In this document: positions 34,601 through 48,455 of the stretch, piece after piece | Numbering within the stretch: the first letter of the stretch is position 1 | Layout: each line of letters starts with the position of its first letter | Source: Nymphaea colorata | Taxonomy: Eukaryota; Streptophyta; Magnoliopsida; Nymphaeales; Nymphaeaceae | Assembly: GCF_008831285.2 (NCBI RefSeq) | Contig: NC_045147.1 | Span: 3,808,001 to 3,872,000 of the forward strand | Reading direction: 5' to 3' | Length of the DNA stretch: 64,000 bases | The notes under the pieces: model-generated | Told to the model about the DNA's origin: nothing | Databases searched by the model: none | The model's input: the letters and a program-made list of their open reading frames with translations, nothing else | Position numbers and translations under genes: made by a program

Positions 34601-37600
34601 AACAAGTATAGAATTCATAGTCGATTTTAAATCCATATTTATTCATGTATTGTTTCATTTCAAATTTAACATTTCATTTCGTGGAATTTCTAAAAATTTG
34701 TTTACTTTTTCCTTTTATCTTAAGTGGATGATTCGTGGCCTAGATGCTGCCTATCTCTAAGTATGTTAGCACATAATGACTTGTTGTCACTTGTCAAACT
34801 TCCAATGGTAGTTCCTCTTATTGGAAAAGGTAATTGAAGCTTGTTTGTGCCTTTTTTTGTAAGAAATGCATGTAAATTATTTTTTTGTTTTCCAACTTTT
34901 CTGGTTGAATTTGTTAAATGGTTTTCTAAGTACAATATCTTACTCTTCTTGGTAGAATATCGTCTAGATCCTTTTATTTATAGTTGAATTGTGATTCACA
35001 CTTTTCTTTATCTTTGTGCAAGTTTTCTATACTTTTCTATCAATTTCTACTTTATTATATAGTATCTAGACGGTATACTATATTCTAGTTTGTCTGTCTA
35101 ACTCCCTCTTAGTCAAATTTCTATAATCATTCATTTTGAGTACATAAAATTTGAATTATATTATGTTTATTTTGATTCTTCAAACATATGTATAGGTCAG
35201 TTTGAAGCTGGTCAACTTTGAAGGAGGTTGAAATCTGAGACCCCAATCTTATGGACCCAATCATGTCTCTACCAAAGGTGGGGTTGGACCATTCTCCCTA
35301 TTGGCTTTGGCTTCAGAATATGTGCACTAGCAAATTGATGTCATCTTCATGCTGCTAAAGGGTGAAGGTAACATCCATTTTGTTGTCATTTGTGATGGAA
35401 AATAGTGCAAAATGGTTCCAATAAAGACTAGTATTGATAAAATATTGTATTATGTTTATCATGTAGTTCTAGCAATTTTTTGTTGTTAAATTCAATTAAC
35501 CTCTCTCTCTCTCTCTCTTTCTATTTTTTTTTCTTATATAGTTTGTATATATAAGAATCACAAAATTACTATTCCTAAAAGTGATCACATGAAGTATAGG
35601 GGTGGCCACTCCTATATGCATGTTAAAATGTATTAGAATTTATATTTTTAGGAACACATATTAAAGATCATCCAAATAAGTCATATTCAGAGTGCTTGTG
35701 GATATTCACAAAAGCATTTATGAACACCATACTTAGGGAATGCTTTAGGAGTTGTCCTATATACTTTTACAAACTATTGCTGGGCATTCCTAAAATATTA
35801 GTTGCTGTCATACATGACTTGGATTTTCTATAGAGATTTGCAATGATGCAATTGGTTAGCTTGAGTTGAATTGTGTGTAAATGACTAGCATTCATGTATG
35901 TTATATAGATGATGCAACAATCATGCTGACCACTAGCAACAATGAATATAAATAGTAAAGCAGTTAGTTAATGAATATCAGAGCAATTTAATGCTCACAA
36001 CCATGATTTTTATTTGTCATTGCAAGATGTTCTTGCAACAATGAACTGGAAGCAGGACACATGTTAGCATGGTATGATGTGCATTTCATTAATAACAATT
36101 CATCAATAAGGGCAATTAGCATTAGTTTTGTATATAGATACAAAACTTATAACAAGATGTCACTACATTAGCTTTAGCCTCCAAGATCCCTAGAGGAAAA
36201 AAATAATGGGTGTCAAGGAGAAGTCTAGGAAACAAGCCCTCCATCACAGCCTCCTAAACCATCATATCTTGGCAGCTTACATTGCTGCACTGCATCATAG
36301 CCAACTAAAACTTCAAAGTTGTTAATTAGCTTCCATGGATGCATTTGTACATGTGTTACTCTCCAAGATATTCCTCAATTTAGAGTTGCGCTCATTACAA
36401 ATAACTGAAAGTAAGGAATGATCCACCAGAATGAGGCCATCATCAATTTCTCTCATATTTGAGTAACCTTTATGCCAACTACAAAACAAATAGCCTGGAT
36501 GGCTTTCTAAGGATGCATCATTCATTACTTTCTTGATTTTATACATTGAGAGACAATTCTTTGCCTAAAGTGGTGACCAGTCTAATTAAAAGAATTTCAT
36601 GTCAACTACCTAGTTCCATCTTCCATCCGCTCAGCTCCTTGTTCTTCTTTCCTCTAAATTTCCCATTCACTCTCTCAACTTCCTCTCATAGTTCAATCCT
36701 CAAATATTTTGTTGATTTTCTATAAATTCCATGGTATATTCATTTAAATCTCTCTTTGTGTCATCCCATCAAGCATACAAAGATGTCGGTATTGCTGAGG
36801 AACAAAACAAGGTATGTTCAACTGTAGGGGACTATTTAATCGAGATGTAGCAAATCTGATAGATTGACTACAAACACTCATCACCTTCCAAGAGAAGGCA
36901 GATCCTTGAGGTAGGGATGATTAGGGGATTTTAATATGTGAATTGGAGTATTTTGAACCATGGATGTTTACGGATGGCCATTTACATGCAGTCATTACTT
37001 GGTTGTATGTTCATGGCCATTACATGTTTTACATGTGCAAGGTGTAAAATGAACTAAAGTACAATGTTTATCATGAATTTAAACCATTGAATTACCAAAA
37101 ATATGATACATATTGTGAACCAAAGTATCATGAACCATTGAATTGCCAGAAAAAGGAGCTTTTATAGTGAAATCATGAAACAAGGGTTTGCCGTGGGTCG
37201 TGTTATGAACCATCATGAGAAGGTTAACAAAAGCACAAGATAATTAGAGTAATTTAATTACTGGGGGCAATGCAACTATAAAAATGTAAATTAAAAGCAA
37301 TCAAATTCATATATTGTCATGCATTATAATTGAAACAAAGATCAAGCTTTAAATTTTTATAGTTCATTTAACATTACGTTTTATTTGATAGCTATAGATT
37401 TAAGATCCGAGGGTCGGATCTCGCAAGAAATCTAAACTTTTAGCAAACATCAAAACATTTCCCCAACTTTGTTAAGTTATTCATGGTTTGTCCTTTTCGT
37501 TCAATTTTTCTCACCCACATTTCCCCAACTTTGGTGAAACATTCCTGAGCACTTTTTAAGGCTTTGCTCATCTTATGACAGCTTTTCTTACTGACACAAT

Positions 37601-37665
37601 GGAATAAATCACCTATTTTCTTTATGTGGTACTTTTTTTTCGTTGTGGGGCACCATCACATTTTG
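31691..37665. other. long AT-rich intergenic stretch
   Basis: About 6 kb with no supported gene. It contains a 39 bp duplication (33139-33216) and a (CT)n run (35501-35518). A mildly GC-richer patch near 35200-35370 and a minus-strand frame at 36322-36546 did not match any family I know. Confidence 0.4.
33139..33216. repeat. 39 bp perfect tandem duplication
   Basis: Two adjacent copies beginning ataatcaaatttacatat and ending ttttatgg, identical except at the last base of the unit. Confidence 0.9.
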
Positions 37666-39040
<1,375 letters not shown>

Positions 39041-39212
39041 CTCCTGTGCATGGGCTGGCCCCACTTCAAAAAAAAATTACATGTAAATTGTAGAAAATTT
39101 TACTTGTTTTATATAAAAAAAATTTAAAATGATATTTCGTCTGTGTCAAAATTTAGAAACTTTAATTCCGTCTCTTTCATGAAAAATTTCTGGCTCCACC
39201 CCTGCTCCTGTG
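39041..39212. mobile_element. short hAT-type non-autonomous element, family 2, copy 2
   Basis: The element is 39049-39204 (156 bp), flanked by a perfect 8 bp duplication ctcctgtg at 39041-39048 and 39205-39212. The right terminus (reverse complement) reads caggggtggagccagaaa; the left reads catgggctggccccac, more decayed. Terminus and 8 bp duplication fit a hAT-type MITE. The AT-rich core matches that of 29311-29482. Confidence 0.75.
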
Positions 39213-39657
39213 AGCTGCTACAAAACTGAAATAGTTGTGATTTTAATGCTGTTTTTTTTTTTTTGTTTTGTGCTGCCAATGAGAGCTCTCACGTATACTG
39301 CTTATGAGTTGGTCCACTTGAAATCAGGTGAACTTGCTGAATCAAATGAGATTGTAGTGTGATATAAAAATATTCAAAGTAGTTGCACACATTCTTTGTC
39401 ATACTTGCTTGTCAATTTTCTTTTTCAAATTCGATTGCCTCAAGTTTGTAAATTTAGGGTGCTTGTTGACTACAAAATTATGCATATTTCCTCTTGTCAA
39501 ACCACTTTTAATTGAAGGGTCTAGAATATTTTTTTTTCTTCAACTTAGGTATTCCTCTTGTCTATTTTTTCCTTCTCAATTTTTGAAGCTCTGAACCCCA
39601 TGATGTTATCAAATATTTCTTTTTTAATTTTTGGCCCACTCTGCTACATGGTTCAAC
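39213..39657. other. intergenic, nothing recognised
   Basis: AT-rich, T-rich on the plus strand. No supported feature. Confidence 0.4.
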
Positions 39658-39912
39658 TTAACTTTTTATGTGTGCAAGATGATGCTTCAACCTGTTAACA
39701 TTATGAGATATTTCCTCCTTACAATATCGACACATGACCATTTTCCTTTCCTTATCAAGAAGTATGCAATGATCCCAACCGAGATCTTTGTTTTTGGGAA
39801 CTGAGTTTAAACTATTACCCATGTCTGTCATAATTTTTGAATCAAAAGGTAACATAACAGCCATTAGCAATTTAACATTGACCACTAAATCATTAAACCA
39901 AAATAATGACAC
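39658..39912 (-). pseudogene. hAT transposase N-terminal fragment (BED zinc finger)
   Basis: A minus-strand frame with DLGWDHCILLDK, then MCRYCKEEI and NRLKHHLAHIKS. This is the plant BED-type zinc finger found at the N terminus of hAT transposases and domesticated relatives: C-X2-C followed by a His-rich LK-H-LA box. No dimerisation domain or transposase core follows, so only the DNA-binding end survives. It lies about 0.5 kb from a hAT family 1 element, but the two need not be related. Confidence 0.7.
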
Positions 39913-40456
39913 ACTATAAATAGCACTAAAAAAAATTGAAAGGAAGAGAGTTAATTTAAGATGCTAAGAAGCCCATGGCATGAAGCTTCCTTGGGTGTGG
40001 GCATATTTCAATATTCAATTCAGTTTTCCACCATATACCAATTCAAATCCTAATTTTCATATGCTATATCATATGTGAATATGAATACAAACCAAAATTA
40101 GAAAAAAGTCCAATATGATATAAATGTTCACATCCAAAATTAAAACCTTAAGACTAAAATATCTTGATGAGGAGCAACAAACAAGTTTTTTTAACTTAGT
40201 AAACGAATCGTCCATTTACTGGTGTTGACACTAATGTGTTGAAAAAAAAATTGCATCAATCCTAGTAAAACTAGGATTGACTGCATAAACGAGTAAACTC
40301 TGCTAAAAAGTTTTGAGATTTAACATCCTTGTGTTCACATATGTAGATTCATGTTTGTGTGTCGTGCTACTAAAGTGTAGCCTCTTCCTTTCCTATATCC
40401 TCAGCACTCTCACACTATCGCAGTATAGGTTTCATTTCAAAGATTATGGTCTTTAG

Positions 40457-40750
40457 TAAGCTTGGGCATCGGGCCGAGCTGCTGCTGGGTACCCGGTACC
40501 CGGCCCGACTCGTTATCGGGCCAGCCCAGGTGGGCCCGATAATTATTTTTTTAATTTTTTTATTTTATAATATTTTACTACAATTAATTATTTTTATGTA
40601 TTATTTTATTTTGAAAAAATAATTTTTTAATGTAATCAGGCCGGGCTCGAACTTGGGTTTTCCAAGTAGGGCTGGGCCTGGGTCCGAGTTTGAGATGTTG
40701 GGCTGGCCCAGGCCCGATTCGTTATCGGGCCAGCCTGATGCCCTGGCTTA
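40457..40750. mobile_element. hAT-type non-autonomous element, family 1, copy 3 (294 bp)
   Basis: The left terminus is taagcttgggcatcggg. The right terminus (reverse complement) is taagccagggcatcagg. The flanking 8-mers gtctttag (40449-40456) and gtctttat (40751-40758) match at 7 of 8 positions. The AT-rich core, with tttttatgtattattttat, is shared with copy 1 at 1471-1824. There is no coding capacity. Confidence 0.78.
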
Positions 40751-40758
40751 GTCTTTAT

Positions 40759-43279
40759 GCAATCATCCTTTCTGTTTAACAGTTAACTCATAAACAAATC
40801 AGGCTACACAAGTCGAGCTAGAGCTGGCACATTGCCATGAAAACTGTCAAGCTAGAGCTTAGGTTGAATCTTGAAATTAATGAACTTAATTGTTGAAAAC
40901 TTTTTCGTTTCTTTAGCGACAAAACATGAGTAGTCATGGGCAATTAGGCAGGTTCCAACTTTTGAAACTGTTGGCATGGAGCCTTGACTCTTGAGACATC
41001 GTCCTCTATTTTGGGGCACTAGAGACCGTTATTGGGGGGAGAGAGAGAGAGAGAGAGAAGTAGCCCCTAGCAATAGGCTTCTGGAAATTGCCAGCACAAC
41101 CACTTACAAGTGTTCCCAATTTCGCACTAACGCCATGGTCTTCGCACTGATGCCATGGCATCAACACTCGACGGCTGATGAAGCATTCGAAAATGGAAAC
41201 AAAAAGAGAAATTGAAAGGGAGGTCGCCAGCTTGGACTCGAAGACGACTGTCACTGATTGCCGTCGCCGACGAGCTGTTGGAAAGTCAAAGCGCGAGAGA
41301 GAGAGAGAGCTACTTGTTCCTGATGCAAATGTTGCTGGTCTGCCAGAGCATCGACGGTGGTAGCACAGCACTGGCGGCCTGCAACAATTTACACTGGCAA
41401 ACCGCACTTCCCTCCAACCTGAACCATGAAAGTTGAACTTGAAACCTTGAGTGGGAGAGAGAAACCGAGAGGGGGCATGGGCAACTCAATCGATGTCCCA
41501 CAGACAGGAGGGAACTATTCACGGCACTTGAAAGCCGAGATGATTAGCCGAGTCATACCAGAAACCATTGGACGACAACATCTAAATCAGGTTTCTACTT
41601 TTTAAATTGGTTTTCGTTTGGATGACAAAAACCAGGTTTTTCATGGAACTTCTGAATTCAATTTTAGCTGAACATTAAGGACAGTTAAACTGTAGTAGGT
41701 TAAAGATAATCACCCACTACGAATAGAAGGTAAAACTTAGGTACATCACACGGGATCTAATGACAGCATCCGACATGAATACACGTGAACGAAAAAAGAA
41801 CAGAATGCAAGGGTGGATTTATTCAGCATCATAATATTCCAAAAGGTCAATAACTGAAAAAAGAAAAATCTCACTACCTTGGCAGCCTCGTGACTGAATG
41901 GATTAAGAAGGCATTCATATAAGCAATGCAAGACAAAAGTTGGAAGTGCAGAAATGGAGGACAAAAGTTCTTCTTGCAGGAAGTTTTTCAACGAAAAGAG
42001 TAAGGGCCATGTGTTTCTTTTTTACTGATTTTTTTTACTGTGTCCCTGCCAATGAGTTTCTGGAGTTTCAGCATAATATGTTGGCGGCGTTTCTCCATGA
42101 TGGAAAGGATTGTTTTGCCATGCTTCACTGCAGCTTTAAACTCAAAACACCGTTTGGGGGTAGCATCCAAACGCGGCGTTAGTTGGCAATGGCTTTTGCC
42201 TTTTAATAGTTGCTAAGAGCATTTAGGTAAAAGGATGAGAAATGTGTTAAGGGCACTAAGATAAAAGCAATGTATTCTTTATTCAAAGGCACTTAGGTAA
42301 AAACACAAGTATTTAGGTTTGATCGTCGATAGGGAATATTAGAACAAACTTTTTCCAACATAGCAGTGTGTTATGGGTCTAACAAGCAGCAAATGAGATC
42401 CTTGTTTGAAATTATTTAATAGCTGTGGATTATTTGTAAGTTTTCACATATAAGTTGGTAATCAGTGGACACATTTACATGTAAGAGTGTCTTACTTGTT
42501 ATGTCACTAAGTCAGGAAGCCATTGTTGGTGTGGTATGTAGGCAAGACAATAAGCCATTGTTGGTGTGGTATGTAGGCAAGACAATAAGCCATTGTTGGT
42601 GCAGTATGTAGGTAGGAGTGGGCAGTTGCCCACACAAGCAACTGCCCACTTCTGCCCCACAAACTTTGTTTATTTTTCATATTAGTGTTTTCAACTATTT
42701 GACTTAGAGTTTTTAAATTAGTGTCACTCATCCCAAATTTTTTATGTTCATTACTTGTAAGAAGGCCATCGTTACAAGTAAATACAGGCATGCATACATA
42801 AAAGACACTATAAACAAAAGAAAGGAGACCCATACAAACACATACACAGGAGAACAGCCATGTTCTCACGGTTTAATGAGAAAGGCAATTTATCATTTTA
42901 CAGAAGATATTTTTCTCGTTCCACTTCCGCTCTGATAGGAGGCCTTCTGTTTTAGCAGCAAGGGCATTTGGATAATTTCCATCACCTAAATGAACTGCTC
43001 CGGTTGAGTTTGTTTCTTGAAAGAATCTAATTTAGTGGGTCGCTTAGGTAAACCGAATCCAAAGCGTTGAAAATGGCCTAAAAAGAATAAAGACCGAGGG
43101 CTTTCAATAAAACTCATCTAAATGAGCATTTTTCCGAAATTCTCTAACTCAAGTGGTGTTTCAGAAATTAATGTCCGTCCCTCGCACGCAACCACAGATA
43201 CAGATACAGGCCAAGGTGGAGGAGGGACGGGACGAATCAGCACAGGATAACAAGTTTCTTTGAGCAAAATTAGGGCACA
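40759..43279. other. intergenic DNA upstream of the MYB-CC gene
   Basis: It contains a (GA)n run (41039-41059) and a second GA-rich patch near 41300, a 35 bp tandem repeat (42517-42616), and a GC-richer zone from about 43150 that probably includes the promoter. No gene is recognised. Confidence 0.4.
42517..42616. repeat. 35 bp tandem repeat, 2.9 copies
   Basis: Units start aagccattgttggtgtgg at 42517, 42552 and 42587. The first two are identical and the third is diverged and incomplete. Confidence 0.93.
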
Positions 43280-43617
43280 CAACAATGCCCCAATCTTTTT
43301 TCACCTCCCAACTTCTGCGTCGTTTTCTCTGAGTTCTCCTGAGGCCGATTTGGGAATCCACTCTCCTCCTTGCCTGAATCTTGTGCGTTGGATTCTCCCT
43401 CCGGGCGCCCTTTGGATCGACTTGGTCGCTTTCTGGGTGGTAGTTTGATTCTCGAACCTTGATTGGGGTTACCGATGGGGTTTCGAGTAGAGAGGATGTG
43501 CTAATGAGGCTTCAAGAATTTTGTGAACCAGTTTTCGTCGCTGGCGTCCAAGCGGACGGAGCCTCGTGGATTTCTTTGTTGGTTGAAGCTTGCTGCTGAG
43601 TCCTTGCTCTTGTCGGG
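43280..43617 (+). other. probable 5' UTR exon of the MYB-CC gene
   Basis: A GC- and pyrimidine-richer block typical of a plant leader, ending at a good donor (tcggg|gtaatc, GT at 43618-43619). The next acceptor that leads into the coding part is ttgcag at 46388-46393, implying a leader intron of about 2.8 kb. The start of transcription is only a guess; the exon itself is inferred from composition and splice sites. Confidence 0.5.
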
Positions 43618-45814
43618 GTAATCGTTTTATTTTGATTCTTTTGGTAATGGAAAATTCAGAACTCTTATCAGCTTGGCTGTTTGGTTGGGTAAATTGGTTG
43701 GTATTTTCTGGTGTTTGTGGGTGTTTGTTCTGGACGAGTAGGTTTTTTTTTTTTAATGGTTTTCGTCCGTATCGAATTGACGGTAGTTTTTTACTATTTG
43801 TTTTAACTTCTAGTTTAAGGATTTTACTAATGAAAGGAACGGTTTGGTGTTGCCTTTGTCTCGAACAACCTGAAGAATTAGCATGTAATAGAGAACGAAT
43901 AGATGAAACTTTCGAACTTTGTAGTGCAACGGAGTACTCTAGATATGTACTTACTTTATTAGTCAAGTAGGCATTGAGAAACACTCAACTTTGTCGCCCG
44001 CCTGTCAATGCAATGTATTAGTATACTCCTTTGAGAAATTCTAAATATGTTTTTCACTCCTGGATTGTGAAAAGTTTATTATTCATGTCGCTAGAACTTG
44101 GAGCCAATTGTGGTAAGTTTTGGAGCGAGGCAATGGCTGGCAAGTTTTCGGTTGCTTAAGAGATTGAAACATGAACGATTTATCAGAAATGATTAAATTG
44201 GCAACATAAATTTATTTACTATATAAGTGGTGGGAATGGTCCAAGTTTTTGGGCAACATAGGAGAGGCTCTAAATAACACAGACTCCTCAAAACAGTCAC
44301 TGCACCTGAGTGAAGTGGGCGTGTGTCTGCAGGTGGCAACATACAATTTTCTTTTTCTTTTCCATTGAATTATTGATAGAATGATTCCTTTCTAATTGTT
44401 TATTTTGGTGTTTATAACTTTATATATAAATATTATTTGCCTGCACCCATGATTTTTATTGAAAAATTTGCACCCCCACCTACATCAGCGCCTGTGTGAC
44501 ATAAGAGAGGCTTTTGTGAATACATTGTTCCAGTTGTGCAGATCTTCACAAAACAATAGAAAGGCTTCTATGGATTTGTCAGATTGCATAATTCAAAATT
44601 ATATGTGTGATCCATTATTGCTCCACCAAACAAGCAAATGTCAACCTTTACAATATCAAAGGTTTAGGTGTTAAAACCTTCGTGCCTTGGCGGCATTCTA
44701 CTCAATTGACATACAAAGGGTTTTGATGACTCCTTCAGTCTGGAAAATCCCTCATATTTATCTCGGAGATGGGAGGTTGAAGTCCTTACAGGGAATTGGT
44801 AATACTACATGAATCAGTAGTAGTTACAGACTTACAAGTTTTGATTTGCTTATGACATAAATAATCAATATTCTCTTTTTGTAAGCTTAATTGCTGAATC
44901 ATTGTTGGAACATTGGGATCATTCTTCTCTTACAGAAGTGTGTTCTAAGTTCTAACTATAAAAGCGTCAAGCATATATGATGCTATCAGGGGACTAAGTT
45001 TCAGTCATTATACCTGTTTCCTGTCAGAAGATTTCTCTTCATATCTTCTCATTATGTTGAGCATACCAGTTGTAGATTAGGTGCTGGATGACTAGATTGT
45101 ACGAGCAAGCAGAATAACCTGTGGTTTAATCAGATTATAACACAGAGACCTGGCCATATGTTGATTATCTTATGAGTTCTATGACTGGAAAAGCAAGACA
45201 AAATGAAGAGTTTATGTAGTAGATATAAGGTGTTGGAATGTACAGAGAAAGGGAGAAGATTTCTGAATGCCATAATATTCTCATGGTATGTGAATCTACA
45301 GGAAAAACAATGTGTTCACCAAGATATGATTAGGCATCTGTGTATGGATTGGTCATGAACTTAATGAGTAAAGCATCAGTATTTTATTGATCTCTGATGC
45401 ACAATTTATAGTATCAGTCTCTCGTTCCTTTGCCCTCTATTCACAGAACCTGATGCAGATTTTGCATACTTGAACTTAAGGCCCTAGAAATTAAGATCTT
45501 AAATTTTGGATCCACTTAAATCAGCTTCAACATAAGATCTGCTGAAATTCAAGGTAGACACTCAACGTCATCAACAAGCTGTGTAGTTTTAATGATGTGT
45601 TAGATGTGATTTAACGTGCCTTTGGTGATCTTGCTGAAGTCAAACATGCTAACGTAAGTCACATGGATGCACCAGAACAACCTCTTCACTTCTGGTGTGG
45701 GGCCCGTCTTAGTCAATGCACGGCACTGCTGACCGTGCTCACTCTTTTTTATCTTTAAAAGAAGAAAAAGAAAGTTACCTCGGCTTGATGCATCCCTACC
45801 TCTCACCTGCATCC

Positions 45815-46010
45815 TTCTCATATCTCTCTCTCTCTCTTCTCTTGTTTTCCTTCTTCTCTTTCCTCTCTCTTTTTTCCTCCTCTTTCTTTCTGTTTTCCCT
45901 CTCTCTCTGTTTTCCCTTTTTTTCTTTCTATCTTTCCTCCCATCCCTTCTCTCTCTCTTTTTCTTTTTTGATCATGCCTGACCTGCCATTCTCTCCCTCT
46001 CTCTCGGTTT
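45815..46010. repeat. pyrimidine-rich (TC/TTC) tract in the MYB-CC leader intron
   Basis: Nearly 200 bases of T and C on the plus strand with ctctctct cores. Frames on either strand are compositional. Confidence 0.8.
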
Positions 46011-46404
46011 GGAGGTGTCCTTTTGTGGACCCTTTCAAAGGACAACCAGTTGAAAGAATGAAACACTTTCTTCCTTTAAAAAGGAAGAGCAAAGATCTCC
46101 CCTAAGAAAGCAACTGTTGTAAAAAACACTTTAATTTATTTAATAAAATTTTTAATTAGACTAAAGTAACCTTAATAATTATTTACAATTTAGAAAAATA
46201 AAATCACTAAAATGTTAATTAATTATATAACAGATTATATATATATATAATTTCTGAAAATTGCTGCACCTGCGCTCGCATTCGCACCCACACTGACAAC
46301 AGGCACTTGGGTGAATTAGGCTTTAGTTTTATGGTGTCTATGATGTACACATGGTAGAAATATCAAACACTAATTGCTGTTGATATCTTGCAGCATGTTG
46401 ATAA

Positions 46405-48455
46405 ATGTACCATACAAAGGAGTTCTCGAGGATGGGTCTGATGTCCCATAATCCCCAGGGATCCAAGCAGGTTGCAAATATTGGTGTTCTTGGAGGATCT
46501 ACAACTAGTGATTCAACTACTTCTGGAGGGAGTGGCAAACAGAGGTTAAGGTGGACTTCAGATCTTCATGAACGTTTTGTTGATGCTATTGCCCAGCTTG
46601 GTGGACCAGAGAGTGGGTATTCTCTATTTGAGCTCTAGAGTTGCATTCAGTTAGACTTTTCCCGTGTCATATGAATCTCTTGCATGCATTTTAAGTGGTC
46701 TACTGTTATGTGAAGATTGCAATCCTTTCGTCTTATTAGATTGTTTATTTACTTTTGAATGGTCATGGCATACACGTTGTAGTTTACCTGTAGCTATGGT
46801 CCTTCCAGCCACAAGAGGCTTGTGTTCTATCTGTCATTTCGGTGTTGTCATCAGTAACCTTTTTTCACTTGTCTCAAAATGGTGGTATCAGGGGCGACAC
46901 CGAAGGGTGTTTTAAGGGTGATGGGTGTGCCTGGGCTTACCATCTATCATGTCAAAAGTCATTTACAGGTACCTTTTTTGATTCGTGGTGTAGTGAATTT
47001 ATGGTCATTGTTTGAATTAGGAATATGGTAACTCTGATGTTTCTTCTCATTGATATCTTCTCTCATTGTATAGAAGTATCGACTGGCAAAGTTCCTTCCG
47101 GAGTCCCCTGCAGATGGTGAGCCCATATCCTCTTTTTCATCTTTTCCCTTTTTCCCCCGTTAATGGTGATTGTTCTTACCTGTGCGTCTGCACCCGTGTA
47201 GTTATTTTGATTGGTGTGTTTTGTGTCTGAGCATTGAATCATTAATGTTGCTTCAGCTTTTCAGGGCATGATTTTAATCATTAATGTTGTTTCAGCTTCT
47301 CAGAACATAATTTCTAATGCATAAGTGGCTTTCAGGTTCAAAGGATGAAAGTAAAGGCCCTCATGATGCTCTTCCAAATATGGATAGTTCACAGTAAGTT
47401 TTGTAGATTTTCATATTTATTAGTCTCTAGACTTTCTACTGTCTTTGAGTTGTTTACTATCTCAAGGAGATGTCCTTTCCTTCTAAGCTCTTGTAAAGTT
47501 GTTCACATGGTTCTTACAGACTTACTATATCCAGGTCATCTTTGTCTTCGGTTGAGTTTTGTTTGCATCCAGTTTCTTCTTAAGATAAAAATTATTTTAC
47601 CTGTTTCTGATGATCTATGTGAAACTTAATATTGTGTAACTTTTGATATTTCAGAGGATTACAGATCAATGAGACATTGAGGATCCAGATGGAGGTGCAG
47701 AAAAGACTGCATGAACAACTCGAGGTTTGTCTCTTTTTTCCAAAAAGAGAAAAGAGAAAAGTTCTTCTTAGATCAGTTTGTGAGCCCAGATTGGCAAAAG
47801 CTCCCAAAGTAATTGTTCTAGATATTCCTTTTCCATGTGGAAAATTTGGTAGAATAATGAGGCTTTGAAGAAACTATGCGATAGAGGAAAACCTTAGTTT
47901 TATGCGATAGAGGAAAACCTTAGTTTCAGCATCTCTGTTTGCCTACACATGTCTCGATAGAGAGAAAGAGGTAGAGAGAGAGTCTAGGATATGGATGTGG
48001 AAAAATAAAAGAATGTAAAAAATATGACCTAGCTATGTCTCTTAGTGATTTCTTTTTATACGTGGCTCTTAAGTTCTTGATTTTCGTACATCTGAACCTT
48101 TTAACCCCTTCCTCCCTTGCAGGTGCAGAGGCAGTTACAGTTGAGAATCGAAGCACAAGGAAAGTACCTGCAGAAAATCATTGAGGAGCAGCAGAAGCTT
48201 GGGGGATTGCTCAAGGGGACAGAACCATTAAATTCTGATGAAAATCCTCCACATGTTCCTGCCTCGTCCTCTGATTCACTGAAGAGACGAAGGGTTGAGT
48301 CACCATCAGATTCACCAACCGAACAGACCAGAAAGAAGGCAGAGTCGTCTTGTACTGAAGAATTTGCCTGTGCTTGGGACGAGAGCTCATTTGCAAATCA
48401 TGGAAAATTCAATTTCGATCTACCATCCGGTCAGAAGGACAACACCGAACAATGA
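46405..48455 (+). CDS. PHL7: MYB-CC (PHR1-like) transcription factor, PHL7-type, six coding exons
   Basis: Coding exons 46405-46612, 46892-46968, 47074-47116, 47336-47393, 47655-47724 and 48123-48455 join in phase, with GT..AG at every junction, into 262 codons plus a stop. Residues about 45-102 form the single GARP/MYB-like domain: LRWTSDLHERFVDAI, then ATPKGVLRVMGV and LTIYHVKSHLQKYRL. Residues about 125-172 form the MYB-CC coiled coil, with LRIQMEVQKRLHEQLEVQ and LRIEAQGKYLQKIIEEQQ. The C terminus is Ser-rich with a KRRR cluster near residue 200, a possible nuclear signal. MYB-CC proteins bind P1BS-type sites in phosphate-starvation and related responses. The layout and the QMEVQKRLHEQLEVQ helix are closest to the PHL7 branch, but paralogue assignment is tentative. 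An upstream ATG at 46394 opens a short out-of-frame ORF. Confidence 0.93.

Noticed and set aside
42507-42869. 120-codon minus-strand frame
   Set aside because: Much of it is the 35 bp tandem repeat and no domain is visible.
43469-43984. 171-codon minus-strand frame
   Set aside because: It overlaps the probable leader exon and intron of the MYB-CC gene on the opposite strand and shows no recognisable domain.
45716-46105. 129-codon Ser/Leu/Phe-rich frame and its antisense Arg/Glu-rich frame
   Set aside because: Both are products of the pyrimidine-rich tract in the intron.
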